A program made the translations under genes and the position numbers. Below, piece by piece: positions 1 to 8,428 of a DNA stretch of 64,000 nt (position 1 is its first letter; every line of letters begins with the position of its first letter). Origin of the DNA: Gordonia heveisoli (GTDB taxonomy: Bacteria; Actinomycetota; Actinomycetes; Mycobacteriales; Mycobacteriaceae); assembly GCF_030315745.1 (NCBI RefSeq), contig NZ_JASXSH010000015.1, forward strand, positions 58,376 through 122,375, in the 5' to 3' direction. Under the pieces are notes generated by a model. It ran no database searches and was not told the origin of the DNA. It was given only the letters and a program-made list of their open reading frames with translations.

Positions 1-1
1 T

Positions 2-658
2 CCGCCTGCGACCGTCGCCGACCTCGACGAGACGGTCCGGCTGGTCGAGGAAGCGGGCGGCAAGATCCTTGCGCGTCAGGGCGATACACGTGATCTCGCC
101 TTCCAGCAGCAGTTGGTGGCCGACGGTGTCGAGCAGTTCGGGCGCATCGACCACGTGGTCGCCAATGCGGGCATCCTGTCCTGGGGACTCACGTGGGAGC
201 AGACCGAGGAACAGTTCACCGACGTCATCGAGGTGAACCTCGTCGGTACCTGGAAGACCCTCAAGGCGACCATCCCGGCGATGCTGGCGGCCGGAAACGG
301 CGGCTCGATCACGATCATCAGCTCGTGTGCCGGTCTCAAGGCGATGCCCGTCCAGTCCGGGTATGGGGCGTCGAAGTTCGGACTTCGCGGGCTGGCGCAG
401 GCGGTCGCAAAGGAACTGGGCGACAGCCATATCCGTGTGAACACGGTCCATCCGTATGCCGTCGACACCCCGATGGGGGTGCAGGACACGACGGCGTTCA
501 AGGTCTTCGAGACGCACAATCGGCATTTCCCGTCGATGCTGGACCACTACCCGGTGGCCACCGTCGACGAACTCTCCGACGCGGTGCTCTACCTGGCCGG
601 GGCGAAAGCGGTCACCGGTGCGGAGTTCCAGATCGACATGGGCAGCTCGAAGGTCTGA
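2..658 (+). CDS. Mycofactocin-coupled SDR family oxidoreductase (5' truncated)
   Basis: This is the C-terminal part of a short-chain dehydrogenase; the reading frame is open to the left edge, so the start and the glycine-rich NAD-binding motif lie outside the window. Visible are the VVANAG segment (structural Asn region), the Ser of the IISSCAG strand, the catalytic YGASK motif and the VNTVHP segment that closes the cofactor site. The segment DLDETVRLVEEAGGK and the EQTEEQF stretch are typical of the actinobacterial SDR subfamily that works with mycofactocin as redox carrier and keeps its nicotinamide bound. That fits the mft genes 1.4 kb downstream. The alcohol substrate cannot be told from sequence. 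A perfect 18-bp hairpin follows the stop. Confidence 0.85.
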   Translation, partial: PPATVADLDETVRLVEEAGGKILARQGDTRDLAFQQQLVADGVEQFGRIDHVVANAGILSWGLTWEQTEEQFTDVIEVNLVGTWKTLKATIPAMLAAGNGGSITIISSCAGLKAMPVQSGYGASKFGLRGLAQAVAKELGDSHIRVNTVHPYAVDTPMGVQDTTAFKVFETHNRHFPSMLDHYPVATVDELSDAVLYLAGAKAVTGAEFQIDMGSSKV

Positions 659-679
659 GGCGGCACGCAGCAGCAACGG

Positions 680-718
680 CGAAAGGGGCCGATTCCCGGT
701 GGGAATCGGCCCCTTTCG
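680..718. terminator. Bidirectional intrinsic-type terminator
   Basis: An 18-bp perfect inverted repeat (arms 680-697 and 701-718) has a 3-nt loop. The outer arm begins CGAAAGGGG and the complementary arm ends CCCCTTTCG, which gives a T-rich end on both strands. It sits between the convergent SDR and racemase genes and probably stops transcription from both. Confidence 0.85.
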
Positions 719-737
719 CGTGTGCGGTGTTCCGGTG

Positions 738-1847
738 TCAGTCCTGCCAGAGGGTGGCCGCGTCGGTCGCGACACGGTCGGGGGCCGCCGGGGTCTCCGG
801 TTTGGTGCGCGAGAAGCGCGGAGCCACCTGGGCCTGGGTCACGCCGTCGATGTCGACGAGGTTGGCACGGGCCGCCATGTGGGCATCCTGGGGTGCCTCT
901 GCGAAGGTGAGCACCGGCGAGGTGCAGGCGTCGGTGCCTTCGAAGACCGCGGCCCATTCGTCGCGGGTGCGGGAGGCGAAGGTCTCGGTGAAGACCTGCT
1001 TGAGCTTGTCCCAGCCGGTCACGTCGTTCTGGTCGGGCAGATCCGCGTCGGTGAGCTCGAGACCCTTGAGGAGTTCGGCGTAGAACTGCGGTTCGATGGC
1101 GCCGACGGCCATGTACTTGCCGTCGGAGGTCTCATAGACCTCGTAGTACGGGGCGCCGGTGTCGAGCATGTTGACGCCGCGTTCGTCGCTCCACAAGCCG
1201 GTGCCGCGGAAGGCCCACATCATCTGTCCGAGAACAGAAGCGCCGTCGACCATGGCCGCGTCGACGACCTGTCCTCGGCCGGATACGCCGCGCTCGAGCA
1301 GCGCGGCCAGAACGCCCATCACCAGGAACATCGACCCGCCACCGAAGTCGCCGGCGAGGTTCAGCGGCGGCACCGGACGCTCGCCGCGGCGGCCGACGGC
1401 ATGCAGCATGCCGGTCAGCGAGATGTAGTTGATGTCGTGACCGGCGAGATCCGCGCGCGGGCCCTCCTGCCCCCAGCCGGTCATCCGGCCGTAGACGAGG
1501 GCCGGGTTGACCTTCTCCAGATCGTCGGGCCCGAAGCCCAGCCGCTCCATCACGCCGGGGCGGAAACCCTCGATGACGACATCAGCCTTGGCGATGAGTC
1601 CCAGGATCGTGTCGCGGTCGGCGGGATCCTTCAGATTGGCTTCGACGACGCGGCGTCCGCGCAGCAGGGCGTCGGCGTTGCGACCCTCGGCGGGTAGCGT
1701 GCCGGGGCGCTGGACCCGGACGACGTCGGCGCCCAGGTCGGCCAGCATCATCGCCGCATGTGGCCCCGGGCCGATGCCGGCGAATTCGATGACGCGGATT
1801 GCGCTGAGCGGTCCGCTCTTTCCGCTGTTGTGCGTCTCTGCGCTCAT
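738..1847 (-). CDS. mcr: Alpha-methylacyl-CoA racemase / family III CoA-transferase
   Basis: A 369-residue protein of the CaiB/BaiF family. The start is placed at the ATG at 1847, preceded by GGGAGGA, which gives the N-terminus [10 protein letters not shown] and then the family opening [17 protein letters not shown]. An upstream in-frame ATG exists but lacks homologous sequence after it. The [11 protein letters not shown] and [12 protein letters not shown] segments contain the catalytic region (the Asp of GHDINY and the preceding His/Gly loop) characteristic of alpha-methylacyl-CoA racemases such as mycobacterial MCR. These epimerise the 2-methyl centre of branched acyl-CoAs from methyl-branched lipids or sterol side chains so that beta-oxidation can proceed. 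The length matches MCR (about 360 aa). It converges with the SDR and diverges from mftE. Confidence 0.88.
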   Translation of the reverse strand: MSAETHNSGKSGPLSAIRVIEFAGIGPGPHAAMMLADLGADVVRVQRPGTLPAEGRNADALLRGRRVVEANLKDPADRDTILGLIAKADVVIEGFRPGVMERLGFGPDDLEKVNPALVYGRMTGWGQEGPRADLAGHDINYISLTGMLHAVGRRGERPVPPLNLAGDFGGGSMFLVMGVLAALLERGVSGRGQVVDAAMVDGASVLGQMMWAFRGTGLWSDERGVNMLDTGAPYYEVYETSDGKYMAVGAIEPQFYAELLKGLELTDADLPDQNDVTGWDKLKQVFTETFASRTRDEWAAVFEGTDACTSPVLTFAEAPQDAHMAARANLVDIDGVTQAQVAPRFSRTKPETPAAPDRVATDAATLWQD

Positions 1848-1918
1848 ATGTCCTCCCGGTACCAGTCCGTGGACGCCGATGTGTCGGGCGTCACGCGTAA
1901 TGCATAGCATGACACAAC

Positions 1919-1932
1919 CGAGCGAACGCTCG
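1919..1932. promoter_or_regulatory. Palindromic operator candidate (TetR-like) upstream of mcr
   Basis: CGAGCGAACGCTCG has 6-bp perfect arms (CGAGCG/CGCTCG) around AA. It lies 72 bp upstream of the mcr start in the divergent mcr/mftE intergenic region. This form resembles operators of actinobacterial TetR-type acyl-CoA regulators; no regulator gene is adjacent in the window. Confidence 0.4.
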
Positions 1933-2005
1933 TCAGGGTGGTGGGGTGTGTGGTCGGCCGAGTGGGCCGAATTGGATTCTTCGGACACTAATTGGCCGGA
2001 CCCCG

Positions 2006-2034
2006 TTAACAGTTCCCGGCGCGCTCGCTAGCAT
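2006..2034 (+). promoter_or_regulatory. Predicted promoter of the mftEFG operon, leaderless
   Basis: TTAACA (2006-2011) and TAGCAT (2029-2034) are separated by 17 bp and match the SigA-type TTGACA/TANNNT pattern. Seven bases after the -10 box is 2041-2042, exactly where the mftE ATG begins, and no Shine-Dalgarno sequence precedes that ATG. Both facts point to a leaderless transcript, a common arrangement in this order. Confidence 0.5.
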
Positions 2035-2041
2035 GGGCTGA

Positions 2042-2755
2042 ATGACAGATCGGGCGGCACTGGGGCACTGCAGCTGGCCAGACCTCGATGGACGTCCGAT
2101 GACGCTGGTGGTTCCTCTGGGTGCGGTCGAACAACATGGCCCCCATCTCCCGCTGGACACCGATACCCGGATCGCCGCGGCGGTCGCCGAACAGATCTGT
2201 ACCCGGCTCGACGACGCGTCGGTGATCGTCGCGCCCCCGCTGGCCTACGGCGCGAGCGGTGAACATGAGGGATTCGCGGGCACGGTCTCCATCGGTCACG
2301 AGGCACTGTTGGCGCTCCTCGTCGAGTACGGCCGCAGCGCCTGCCGCTGGGCGGCCCGTCTGCTGTTCGTCAACGGACACGGAGGCAATGCGTTGACCCT
2401 GCGCTCCGCGGTGTCCCGACTGCGCTATGAGGGACGGGATGTCGCCTGGTTCCCGTGCGCCTTCGCCGATGCCGACGCTCACGCGGGATATACCGAAACG
2501 TCTGTGCTGCTACATATCTCGCCTGAACTCGTGGCCGAGTCCGAGCGTCGGGTGCCGGGCAACTGTACGCCCGTCGCCGCCCTGCTGGAGCCGATGCGCG
2601 CCGGTGGTGTCGCCGCGGTGAGTGCGACCGGGGTGCTCGGCGATCCTCGGGCCGCGACCGCCGCGGCGGGTGCCGGGCTCTTCGACGCGGTGGTCGACGG
2701 CGGGGTTGCGGCGGTCGCGGCGTGGGATGTCGACGAGAACGGGCGGCTGGGATGA
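2042..2755 (+). CDS. mftE: Mycofactocin peptidase MftE (creatininase family)
   Basis: A 237-residue creatininase-family amidohydrolase. Metal-binding residues of the family are visible: E30 and H32 in LGAVEQHGPHLPLDTD, D41 in the same segment, the NGHGGN loop, and a later acidic HAGYTETS segment. MftE releases the C-terminal Val-Tyr-derived core (AHDP) from the modified MftA peptide during mycofactocin maturation. The call rests on the family plus the directly following MftF and MftG genes; a lone creatininase could not be assigned. The last base pairs overlap the mftF start as ATGA. The mftA-D genes are not in the 2 kb upstream, where mcr and an SDR are found instead. Confidence 0.9.
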   Translation: MTDRAALGHCSWPDLDGRPMTLVVPLGAVEQHGPHLPLDTDTRIAAAVAEQICTRLDDASVIVAPPLAYGASGEHEGFAGTVSIGHEALLALLVEYGRSACRWAARLLFVNGHGGNALTLRSAVSRLRYEGRDVAWFPCAFADADAHAGYTETSVLLHISPELVAESERRVPGNCTPVAALLEPMRAGGVAAVSATGVLGDPRAATAAAGAGLFDAVVDGGVAAVAAWDVDENGRLG

Positions 2756-4203
2756 CGGCGCTGGAGGATCCGGTGCGCATCGCCCCGGAGGACGACGAGT
2801 TGCCCGATGGTTTCCAGGTGCAGATCGATCTGCGCTGCGCGCGCCACGACGATCTGCGCTACCTGGTCGGCGGGTCGCCCGCCCGGATGCTCCGGATGTC
2901 CGACGCCGCGCTTTCCATGACCTCCGATGACGGCCGGATAGTTGTGTGCGACAAGGCTACTCGACGTCTGGCCCGATCCCTCATGGACGCTGGGGTGGCC
3001 AACCCCCGGCCGATGTTCGGGCCGCACGCCGACGAGGTGACGATCGTGGTGCCGGTCAGGGACAATCAGGCGGGGGTGGACCGGCTGATCGAGGCGGCCG
3101 GCGGCGTTGCGGTGATCATCGTCGATGACGGCTCGCGCCGACCCATCAGCGGCGACGCCCCGAATGTGCGGGTGATCCGGTTCGAGGAGAATCGAGGCCC
3201 GGCCGCCGCGCGCAATGCGGGCCTGGCGGCCGCCGCCACCGACTACGTCGCCTTCCTCGACTCCGACGTGGTGCCGGGGCCGGACTGGCTCACGATCCTG
3301 CTCGCGCATTTCTCGGATCCGACCGTCGCGGTCGTCGCCCCGCGAATCGTCGGACTGACCTGGTCGGGGGCGTCCGGCGGCGGCACGGCGGAGAAGCAGT
3401 CGCTGGCCGAACGGTATGAGAATGGCTGGTCGTCGCTCGATATGGGTCCGGAGGAATCCGCCGTGGTGCCGTCGACTGCCGTTGCCTATGTTCCCAGTGC
3501 GGCAATGCTGGTGCGCCGCAAGGTCTTCTGTGGATTCGACGAGGAACTTCGGGTGGCTGAGGACGTCGATGTGTGCTGGCGTACGCATATGGCGGGCTGG
3601 CGAATCCGCTACGACCCGCTCGCCCGGGTGTCCCACGACCATCGCACCGACCTGCGGTCGGTGCTCTCCCGGCGACGCTTCTACGGCACCGGCGCGGCCT
3701 TCCTCGCCGAGCGGCATGGGGCGCGCAGTGCCCCGCTGGTGATGTCGATCCCGATGGCGGCCGCGGTCGTCGCACTGATGAGCCGAACCAAGATCGGTGT
3801 GGCCATCGCGATGGTGATCCTCACGCAGGTTGCCGTTCGGCTGCAACGCCGGCTCGGTGAGCTGCCATCGGCGCCACTGGTGGCGGCACAGATGACCGGA
3901 CGCGCGGCAGGCTTCGGACTGCTACAGGCGGGCGGGGCGATCTGTCGCCATTACTGGCCGATAGCGCTTGTGCTGGCCTTGATCTCCAGTCGCTTCCGCA
4001 AGTTGACCGTCGAGGTGGCCGTCGCCGAGGGGGTCGTCGCCTGGGTGCGCGCGCTCATCGCTGATCCGGCCACCCCGACCCTCGGTCCGATCAGTTATCT
4101 GGTCATGCGACGCCTCGACGACCTGGCGTATGGGGCCGGACTGTGGCAGGGCGTTATCGAGCACCGCGATCTGGCGGCGTTGCGCCCGGTCCTGCGGCCA
4201 TGA
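2752..4203 (+). CDS. mftF: Mycofactocin glycosyltransferase MftF
   Basis: A 483-residue family-2 glycosyltransferase, started at the ATG overlapping the mftE stop (ATGA). An N-terminal region of about 95 residues (QVQIDLRCARHDDLRYL) typical of MftF precedes the GT2 domain, which opens with VTIVVPVRDN. It contains VIIVDDGS, RNAGLAAA and the metal-binding DSD triad (FLDSDVVPGPDW), followed by an ED/W segment (AEDVDVCWRTHMAGW). Hydrophobic helices near residues 335-360 suggest membrane association. MftF adds beta-1,4-linked glucose units to the mycofactocin aglycone. It overlaps mftG by four bases, so translation of the operon is coupled. Confidence 0.92.
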   Translation: MTALEDPVRIAPEDDELPDGFQVQIDLRCARHDDLRYLVGGSPARMLRMSDAALSMTSDDGRIVVCDKATRRLARSLMDAGVANPRPMFGPHADEVTIVVPVRDNQAGVDRLIEAAGGVAVIIVDDGSRRPISGDAPNVRVIRFEENRGPAAARNAGLAAAATDYVAFLDSDVVPGPDWLTILLAHFSDPTVAVVAPRIVGLTWSGASGGGTAEKQSLAERYENGWSSLDMGPEESAVVPSTAVAYVPSAAMLVRRKVFCGFDEELRVAEDVDVCWRTHMAGWRIRYDPLARVSHDHRTDLRSVLSRRRFYGTGAAFLAERHGARSAPLVMSIPMAAAVVALMSRTKIGVAIAMVILTQVAVRLQRRLGELPSAPLVAAQMTGRAAGFGLLQAGGAICRHYWPIALVLALISSRFRKLTVEVAVAEGVVAWVRALIADPATPTLGPISYLVMRRLDDLAYGAGLWQGVIEHRDLAALRPVLRP

Positions 4204-5522
4204 CCATCGGCCGGACCGAACCGGCCGATGTCGTCATCGTCGGTGCCGGCAGTGCCGGATGTGTCCTGGCCGAACGTCTTTCCCGCGACCACGATCGGTC
4301 GGTGGTGCTGGTCGAACGGGGGTCGGACACCTGGCCGGCCGACTCGGTCCGTGACCTGCGCCGGCTGCCGATCGGAGTCAGCGCGGCGCATGCCGTGAGT
4401 CACCCCGCCGATTCCGGACTTCAGATCGTGCGGGGCAGTGGCCTGGGCGGGTCGTCGGTCATCAACGGCGGGTACTTCCTGCGCTGGCATGTCGAGGACT
4501 TTCATGGCTGGCCCGACGGTTGGGGACGCGATGAGGTCGAGACCGCCTACACCGAACTCGACGGGCCGGGTGGCGCGATGGGTGTAGACATCCTGGACGA
4601 CAGTGAAATCGGCGACACCGCAATGGCATTCGAGTCCTATTGGTCGGCGCGGATGCCGAGCCGGCCGGCGGGCGAACGATGGCCGATCGTCGGCCTCAAT
4701 CGGGTGCCGTGCAACCGGGCCGGTAGGCTGCGGATGACCGCGGCAGAGGCCTATCTGCGCCCGGCGACCGGCCGACCGAATCTTCGGGTCCTGGCGAACT
4801 CCACCGTCGATGCCCTGGCGGTTACCGGCGGGCGCACGGTAACCGGTGTACAGATCGGGTCCACCACCGTTCGGGCGGGTGAGGTCATCTTGTGCGCCGG
4901 TACGATCGGCACCGCGGGTATCCTGCTGCGCAGCGGCCTGAGCGGGTTCGCAGGATCGACCGCGCTGCGCATCGGCGAGCATCGCAGTCTTGCCGTCACC
5001 TATCGCCGGCCGCGTCCGGCCGAACCGGGTCCGCTGCTCCCCACCGTCGTCCATACCGACGCTCGACTCGAAATACGCTGCTACCGTGACGATCTGGCTG
5101 CCTATATCGATGGTCTGCCACGATCGTTCGCCGAGATCGGGGTGGCCGCCATGCATCACGGCGTCGGCTGGGTGCGCTCGGACGGTCATACGATGGCCGT
5201 CGACTTCGACGAGGTCGACGCCGACTCGGCCCGCTCCATGCGCGCAGCTGCCGACGAGGTCGCCGAGATGCTCGCCGACCCGACCTTCGCCGACGTCGCC
5301 GATCCGGATTCGATCACGGTCGCCGAGGCTTTCGGGACCTCCCAGCACGCCTGGGGCAGTCTGCCGATGGGGGAGCTGGCCGACGGACTCGGCAGCGTGG
5401 TCGATACTCGCGGCTTACGGGTGGTGGACGGTTCGATCCTGCCCACCGGTGGCCGAAGCGGCCCGCACGCCACCATCATGATGATGGCGTGCCGGATCGG
5501 AGACGTTCTCGCCGCGCGATGA
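4200..5522 (+). CDS. mftG: Mycofactocin-associated GMC oxidoreductase MftG
   Basis: A 440-residue GMC-family flavoprotein. The start is the ATG in the ATGA overlap with mftF. It carries the FAD-binding VIVGAGSAGCVLAERLS motif, the GMC signature region GSGLGGSSVINGGYFLRWH, and a C-terminal HAWGSLPMG and GRSGPHATIMMMA segment; the His pair region of GMC enzymes is here. MftG links mycofactocinol re-oxidation to the respiratory chain, so that MFT-dependent dehydrogenases can turn over. At about 440 aa it is shorter than typical GMC alcohol oxidases (about 530 aa), as expected for MftG. Confidence 0.88.
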   Translation: MTIGRTEPADVVIVGAGSAGCVLAERLSRDHDRSVVLVERGSDTWPADSVRDLRRLPIGVSAAHAVSHPADSGLQIVRGSGLGGSSVINGGYFLRWHVEDFHGWPDGWGRDEVETAYTELDGPGGAMGVDILDDSEIGDTAMAFESYWSARMPSRPAGERWPIVGLNRVPCNRAGRLRMTAAEAYLRPATGRPNLRVLANSTVDALAVTGGRTVTGVQIGSTTVRAGEVILCAGTIGTAGILLRSGLSGFAGSTALRIGEHRSLAVTYRRPRPAEPGPLLPTVVHTDARLEIRCYRDDLAAYIDGLPRSFAEIGVAAMHHGVGWVRSDGHTMAVDFDEVDADSARSMRAAADEVAEMLADPTFADVADPDSITVAEAFGTSQHAWGSLPMGELADGLGSVVDTRGLRVVDGSILPTGGRSGPHATIMMMACRIGDVLAAR

Positions 5523-5554
5523 ATCAGGCCGACTATCGAATCAGGAGATCGGAC

Positions 5555-6001
5555 ATGAACGCCACCTCACTCGACGACCCGCGCATCCGCGAGTTTCTCA
5601 CCGCAGGCACCCGGACCGGGCATCTCGGGTTTCTTGCCGGCGACGGGAGGCCGCTCGTCGCGCCGGTGTGGTTCGTCCTCGACGGTGGCCGTATCGCCTT
5701 CAACACCGGCGCGGATACGGCGAAAGGTCGTGCGCTGGTCCGTGATCCGCGGGTGACCATGTCGGTGGACCTAGCCGGTCCGCCGTACGCCTTCGTGCAG
5801 GTGCAGGGTCGTGCAATCCTCGGCGAGGACCTCGACGAGGTGACCCGGATCGCGGCGATGTGCGGCAGCCGCTACATGGGTGCCGAACGCGCCGCCGAGT
5901 TCGGGGCGCGTAACGGGGTACCCGGCGAACTCGTGGTCTGGATCGACCCGGACCGGGTCATCGCGAACCTGGACGTGAGTGGTCCTGGAGTCACGAGCTG
6001 A
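5555..6001 (+). CDS. PPOX-class F420- or FMN-dependent oxidoreductase
   Basis: A 148-residue split-barrel flavoprotein. The ATG at 5555 is preferred because AGGAG (5543-5547) precedes it. An ATG at 5519 overlapping the mftG stop is also in frame and would add 12 residues. The fold is shown by TGHLGFLAGDGRPLVAPVWFV, the central DPRVTMSVDL segment and the C-terminal PGELVVWIDPDRV. Family members reduce or oxidise small substrates with F420 or FMN. Its position at the end of mftEFG suggests co-transcription but no role in mycofactocin chemistry is established. Its stop overlaps the convergent racemase gene by 11 bp. Confidence 0.75.
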   Translation: MNATSLDDPRIREFLTAGTRTGHLGFLAGDGRPLVAPVWFVLDGGRIAFNTGADTAKGRALVRDPRVTMSVDLAGPPYAFVQVQGRAILGEDLDEVTRIAAMCGSRYMGAERAAEFGARNGVPGELVVWIDPDRVIANLDVSGPGVTS

Positions 6002-6722
6002 TCCCGAAATCGGAGAGTGCCCCGCAGTATGGCTGGGGTGACGGCGGCGCGAATTCGCCGGACGCGGTGCCGGTGGACAGTCCCATCGCCGCCATTGTTG
6101 TCAACATGCCCACCCCGGCCGCGACACCGTCGATGACCGGTGCCCCGATCCGGGCACCGATCTCACCGGCCAGATCCGCCATCCCCGCGCATCCGAGGAC
6201 GATCGCGTCGGACCCGTCGGCGGCCAGCGCGGCGTCGGCGGCCTTGATCAGGATGTCCACGGTCACCGGATTCGACTCCAGCTCGAGTACGCCGATGTCG
6301 CAGGCGTGGATGCCGCGGCAACGACGACCGAAACCATGGTGGTGCACCAGATCCGAGGCGTGGCCGACCGTTCGGGACAGGGTGGTGACGATGGAGAATC
6401 CTCGGCCAAGCGGGGCTGCGATCGACATCGCCGCCTCGGCGATACCCAGTACCGGCGCCGTCGCGATCTCCCGCGCGGCGTGTACGCCCGGATCGCCGAA
6501 GCAGGCGACGAGATAGCCGTCCATACCGGGATTCGTCTCGATCGCGCGCAGCAGTCCCGGCACTGCGAGAGCCTCGTCGTAGTGGCTCTCGATGGCAGCG
6601 GGGCCGGTGGCCGAGGTGACCGCGACGATCTCGGCGTCCGGGCGGGCGACGGCACGCGCAGAGGTCTCGATCAGCGCGGTCATCGACGCGGTGGTGTTCG
6701 GGTTGATGACGCAGATTCTCAA
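5991..6722 (-). CDS. Hydantoin / aspartate-glutamate racemase family protein
   Basis: A 243-residue Asp/Glu/hydantoin racemase. It starts MRICVINPNTTASMT, the usual opening of hydantoin and allantoin racemases, and has the two catalytic cysteines in YLVACFGDPG and IVLGCAGMADL. The start codon is TTG at 6722, which overlaps the stop of the permease gene (TTGA), so translation is probably coupled. With the NCS1 permease it likely takes up a 5-substituted hydantoin or allantoin and interconverts its enantiomers. No hydantoinase or carbamoylase is present next to it. Confidence 0.82.
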   Translation of the reverse strand: MRICVINPNTTASMTALIETSARAVARPDAEIVAVTSATGPAAIESHYDEALAVPGLLRAIETNPGMDGYLVACFGDPGVHAAREIATAPVLGIAEAAMSIAAPLGRGFSIVTTLSRTVGHASDLVHHHGFGRRCRGIHACDIGVLELESNPVTVDILIKAADAALAADGSDAIVLGCAGMADLAGEIGARIGAPVIDGVAAGVGMLTTMAAMGLSTGTASGEFAPPSPQPYCGALSDFGISS

Positions 6723-8317
6723 GCCAGATCGGCCTTTTCGGCGCTAGTCACCGGGGTTTCGGTGCCATCGGCGGCGACTTCGATGTCGGTGGTGAGGTGT
6801 GCTGACGGTGCGGCACCGCAGATGAACGAGTGCGGGAGGAATCGCATACCGCACCAATAGGCGACGCCGCCGGCGGCGGCACCCATGAACCAGGTGAAGC
6901 TGGCCTGATACGGCGTGCCCCAGATGACCACGGAGATAGGCAGAACCGAGGCGACGATCACCGACATCACCGCGACCGGGTTCCAGCCGTTGCGGTAGAA
7001 ATAGGCGCCCGACGGCTTCAGCGTGAACAGGTCATCGACGATGATCCGCTGCTTGCGGACAAAGTAGAAGTCGGCGATGAGAATGCCGAACAGCGGGCCG
7101 ATCACGGCTCCGAGGGTGTCCATCGTGTAGTGGATGGCGTTCGCATTGTTGAACAGATTCCATGGCGTGATCAGCACCGAGCCGACTGCGGCGATCATGC
7201 CGCCCATCCGCCAGGACACCTTGGTGGGTGCGACATTCGAGAAGTCGAAGGCAGGCGAGACGAAGTTGGCGACGATGTTGATGCCGATGGTGGCGATCGC
7301 GAAGGTCAGCACTCCCAGGACGGCCGCGGTGGTGTTGTCGATCTGGTCCACGATGTGTACCGGATCGGTGATGATCTTGCCGTCCGCGTCACGACCGATG
7401 ACGGTGGCTCCCGCGGATACGGTGCACACCACCAGAATCGAGAAGAACAGGAAATTCACCGGCAGGCCGAGGAAGTTGCCCTTCTTGACCTCGGCGAAGG
7501 ACTTTCCGTAGCGGGAGAAGTCGCCGAAGTTGAGCATCGGACCGGAGAAGTAGGAGACCACCAGTGCGAAGGCACTGATCATCGCGGTGACCGAAGCCCA
7601 ACCGGTGCTGGCCGGACCGTCGGTGAGGTCGAAATGTACATTGTCCCAACCGGCTTTGACGATGAGATAGCCCGCCAATGCGATCATCACGACATAGACT
7701 GCGGGACCGCAGAAGTCGATGAATTTGCGAATGGTGTCCATACCGTTCCAGAAGACCAGCGCCTGCAGGACCCACATGAGCATGAAGCCGGCCCAGCCGA
7801 GCGGGGATAGTCCCAGGAACGAATGGGTGCCGTCCTCGCCGTAGTCGGCCAGCGATGGCCAGAACTTGAGGGCCAGCAGGCCAAAGGCCACCGACGCAAG
7901 GTAGGTCTGGATGCCGTACCAGACGACCGCGATGAGCCCGCGGATGATCGCGGGGATATTGGCTCCCTTGACGCCGAAACAGATTCGGGTGGTCACCGGG
8001 TAGGGCACGCCGGCCTGCTGCGACGGCTTGGCAACCAGATTGCATAGCAGGTTCACCGCGACGATGCCGACCACCAGTACCACCAGCACTTGCCAGGCTG
8101 CGATTCCCAAGGCGAACAGGCTGCCCGCGAACACATATCCGCCGACACTGTGCACATCCGACATCCAGAACGCGAAGATGTTGTACCAGTTCCACTTCTG
8201 CTCCCGCAGCGGGGCGAGATCGGCGTTGGTGAGTTGGGGGTCGTAGTCGGGTTTGATGACGCTCTCGCCGGCGGCGCTGTGGCCGCTGGTCGGGGCGCCG
8301 GTGTCGGATGCCGACAT
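6719..8317 (-). CDS. NCS1 family nucleobase/hydantoin/allantoin permease
   Basis: A 532-residue inner-membrane transporter with about 12 hydrophobic helices. Family signatures include LREQKWNWYNIFAFWMSDVH near residue 40, KGANIPAIIRGLIAVVWYGIQT near 135, and FSGPMLNFGDFSRYGKS in the middle. This is the nucleobase:cation symporter-1 family (PucI, Mhp1, FurA relatives), which brings in uracil, cytosine, allantoin or hydantoins with Na+ or H+. The start at 8317 has a GAGGAG ribosome site. The downstream racemase argues for a hydantoin or allantoin rather than a pyrimidine base. It is probably controlled by the GntR gene just upstream. Confidence 0.87.
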   Translation of the reverse strand: MSASDTGAPTSGHSAAGESVIKPDYDPQLTNADLAPLREQKWNWYNIFAFWMSDVHSVGGYVFAGSLFALGIAAWQVLVVLVVGIVAVNLLCNLVAKPSQQAGVPYPVTTRICFGVKGANIPAIIRGLIAVVWYGIQTYLASVAFGLLALKFWPSLADYGEDGTHSFLGLSPLGWAGFMLMWVLQALVFWNGMDTIRKFIDFCGPAVYVVMIALAGYLIVKAGWDNVHFDLTDGPASTGWASVTAMISAFALVVSYFSGPMLNFGDFSRYGKSFAEVKKGNFLGLPVNFLFFSILVVCTVSAGATVIGRDADGKIITDPVHIVDQIDNTTAAVLGVLTFAIATIGINIVANFVSPAFDFSNVAPTKVSWRMGGMIAAVGSVLITPWNLFNNANAIHYTMDTLGAVIGPLFGILIADFYFVRKQRIIVDDLFTLKPSGAYFYRNGWNPVAVMSVIVASVLPISVVIWGTPYQASFTWFMGAAAGGVAYWCGMRFLPHSFICGAAPSAHLTTDIEVAADGTETPVTSAEKADLA

Positions 8318-8395
8318 GGGGGTCTCCTCGGGTCGGGGCCTATGGGGGTGGGCCCGATGGAGACAACCTAGAAATGTTGTGTTACTCGACGATTA

Positions 8396-8418
8396 CCGCG
8401 CAGATATATTCTGCGCGG
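8396..8418. promoter_or_regulatory. Perfect 9-bp inverted repeat upstream of the permease gene
   Basis: CCGCGCAGA (8396-8404) and TCTGCGCGG (8410-8418) flank the AT spacer TATAT. It lies 11 bp after the GntR stop and about 80 bp before the permease start on the same strand. No T-tract follows, so an operator (for example for the GntR protein) or an attenuating hairpin is more likely than a full terminator. Confidence 0.5.
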
Positions 8419-8428
8419 GCGGCTCAGG

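Noticed and set aside
456..1697. 413-codon plus-strand frame spanning the SDR end and the racemase
   Set aside because: It runs through the terminator hairpin and across two well-supported genes in other frames.
8396..8418. Rho-independent terminator for the GntR gene
   Set aside because: The inverted repeat is perfect but no T-tract follows on the minus strand, so an operator or attenuator is preferred.
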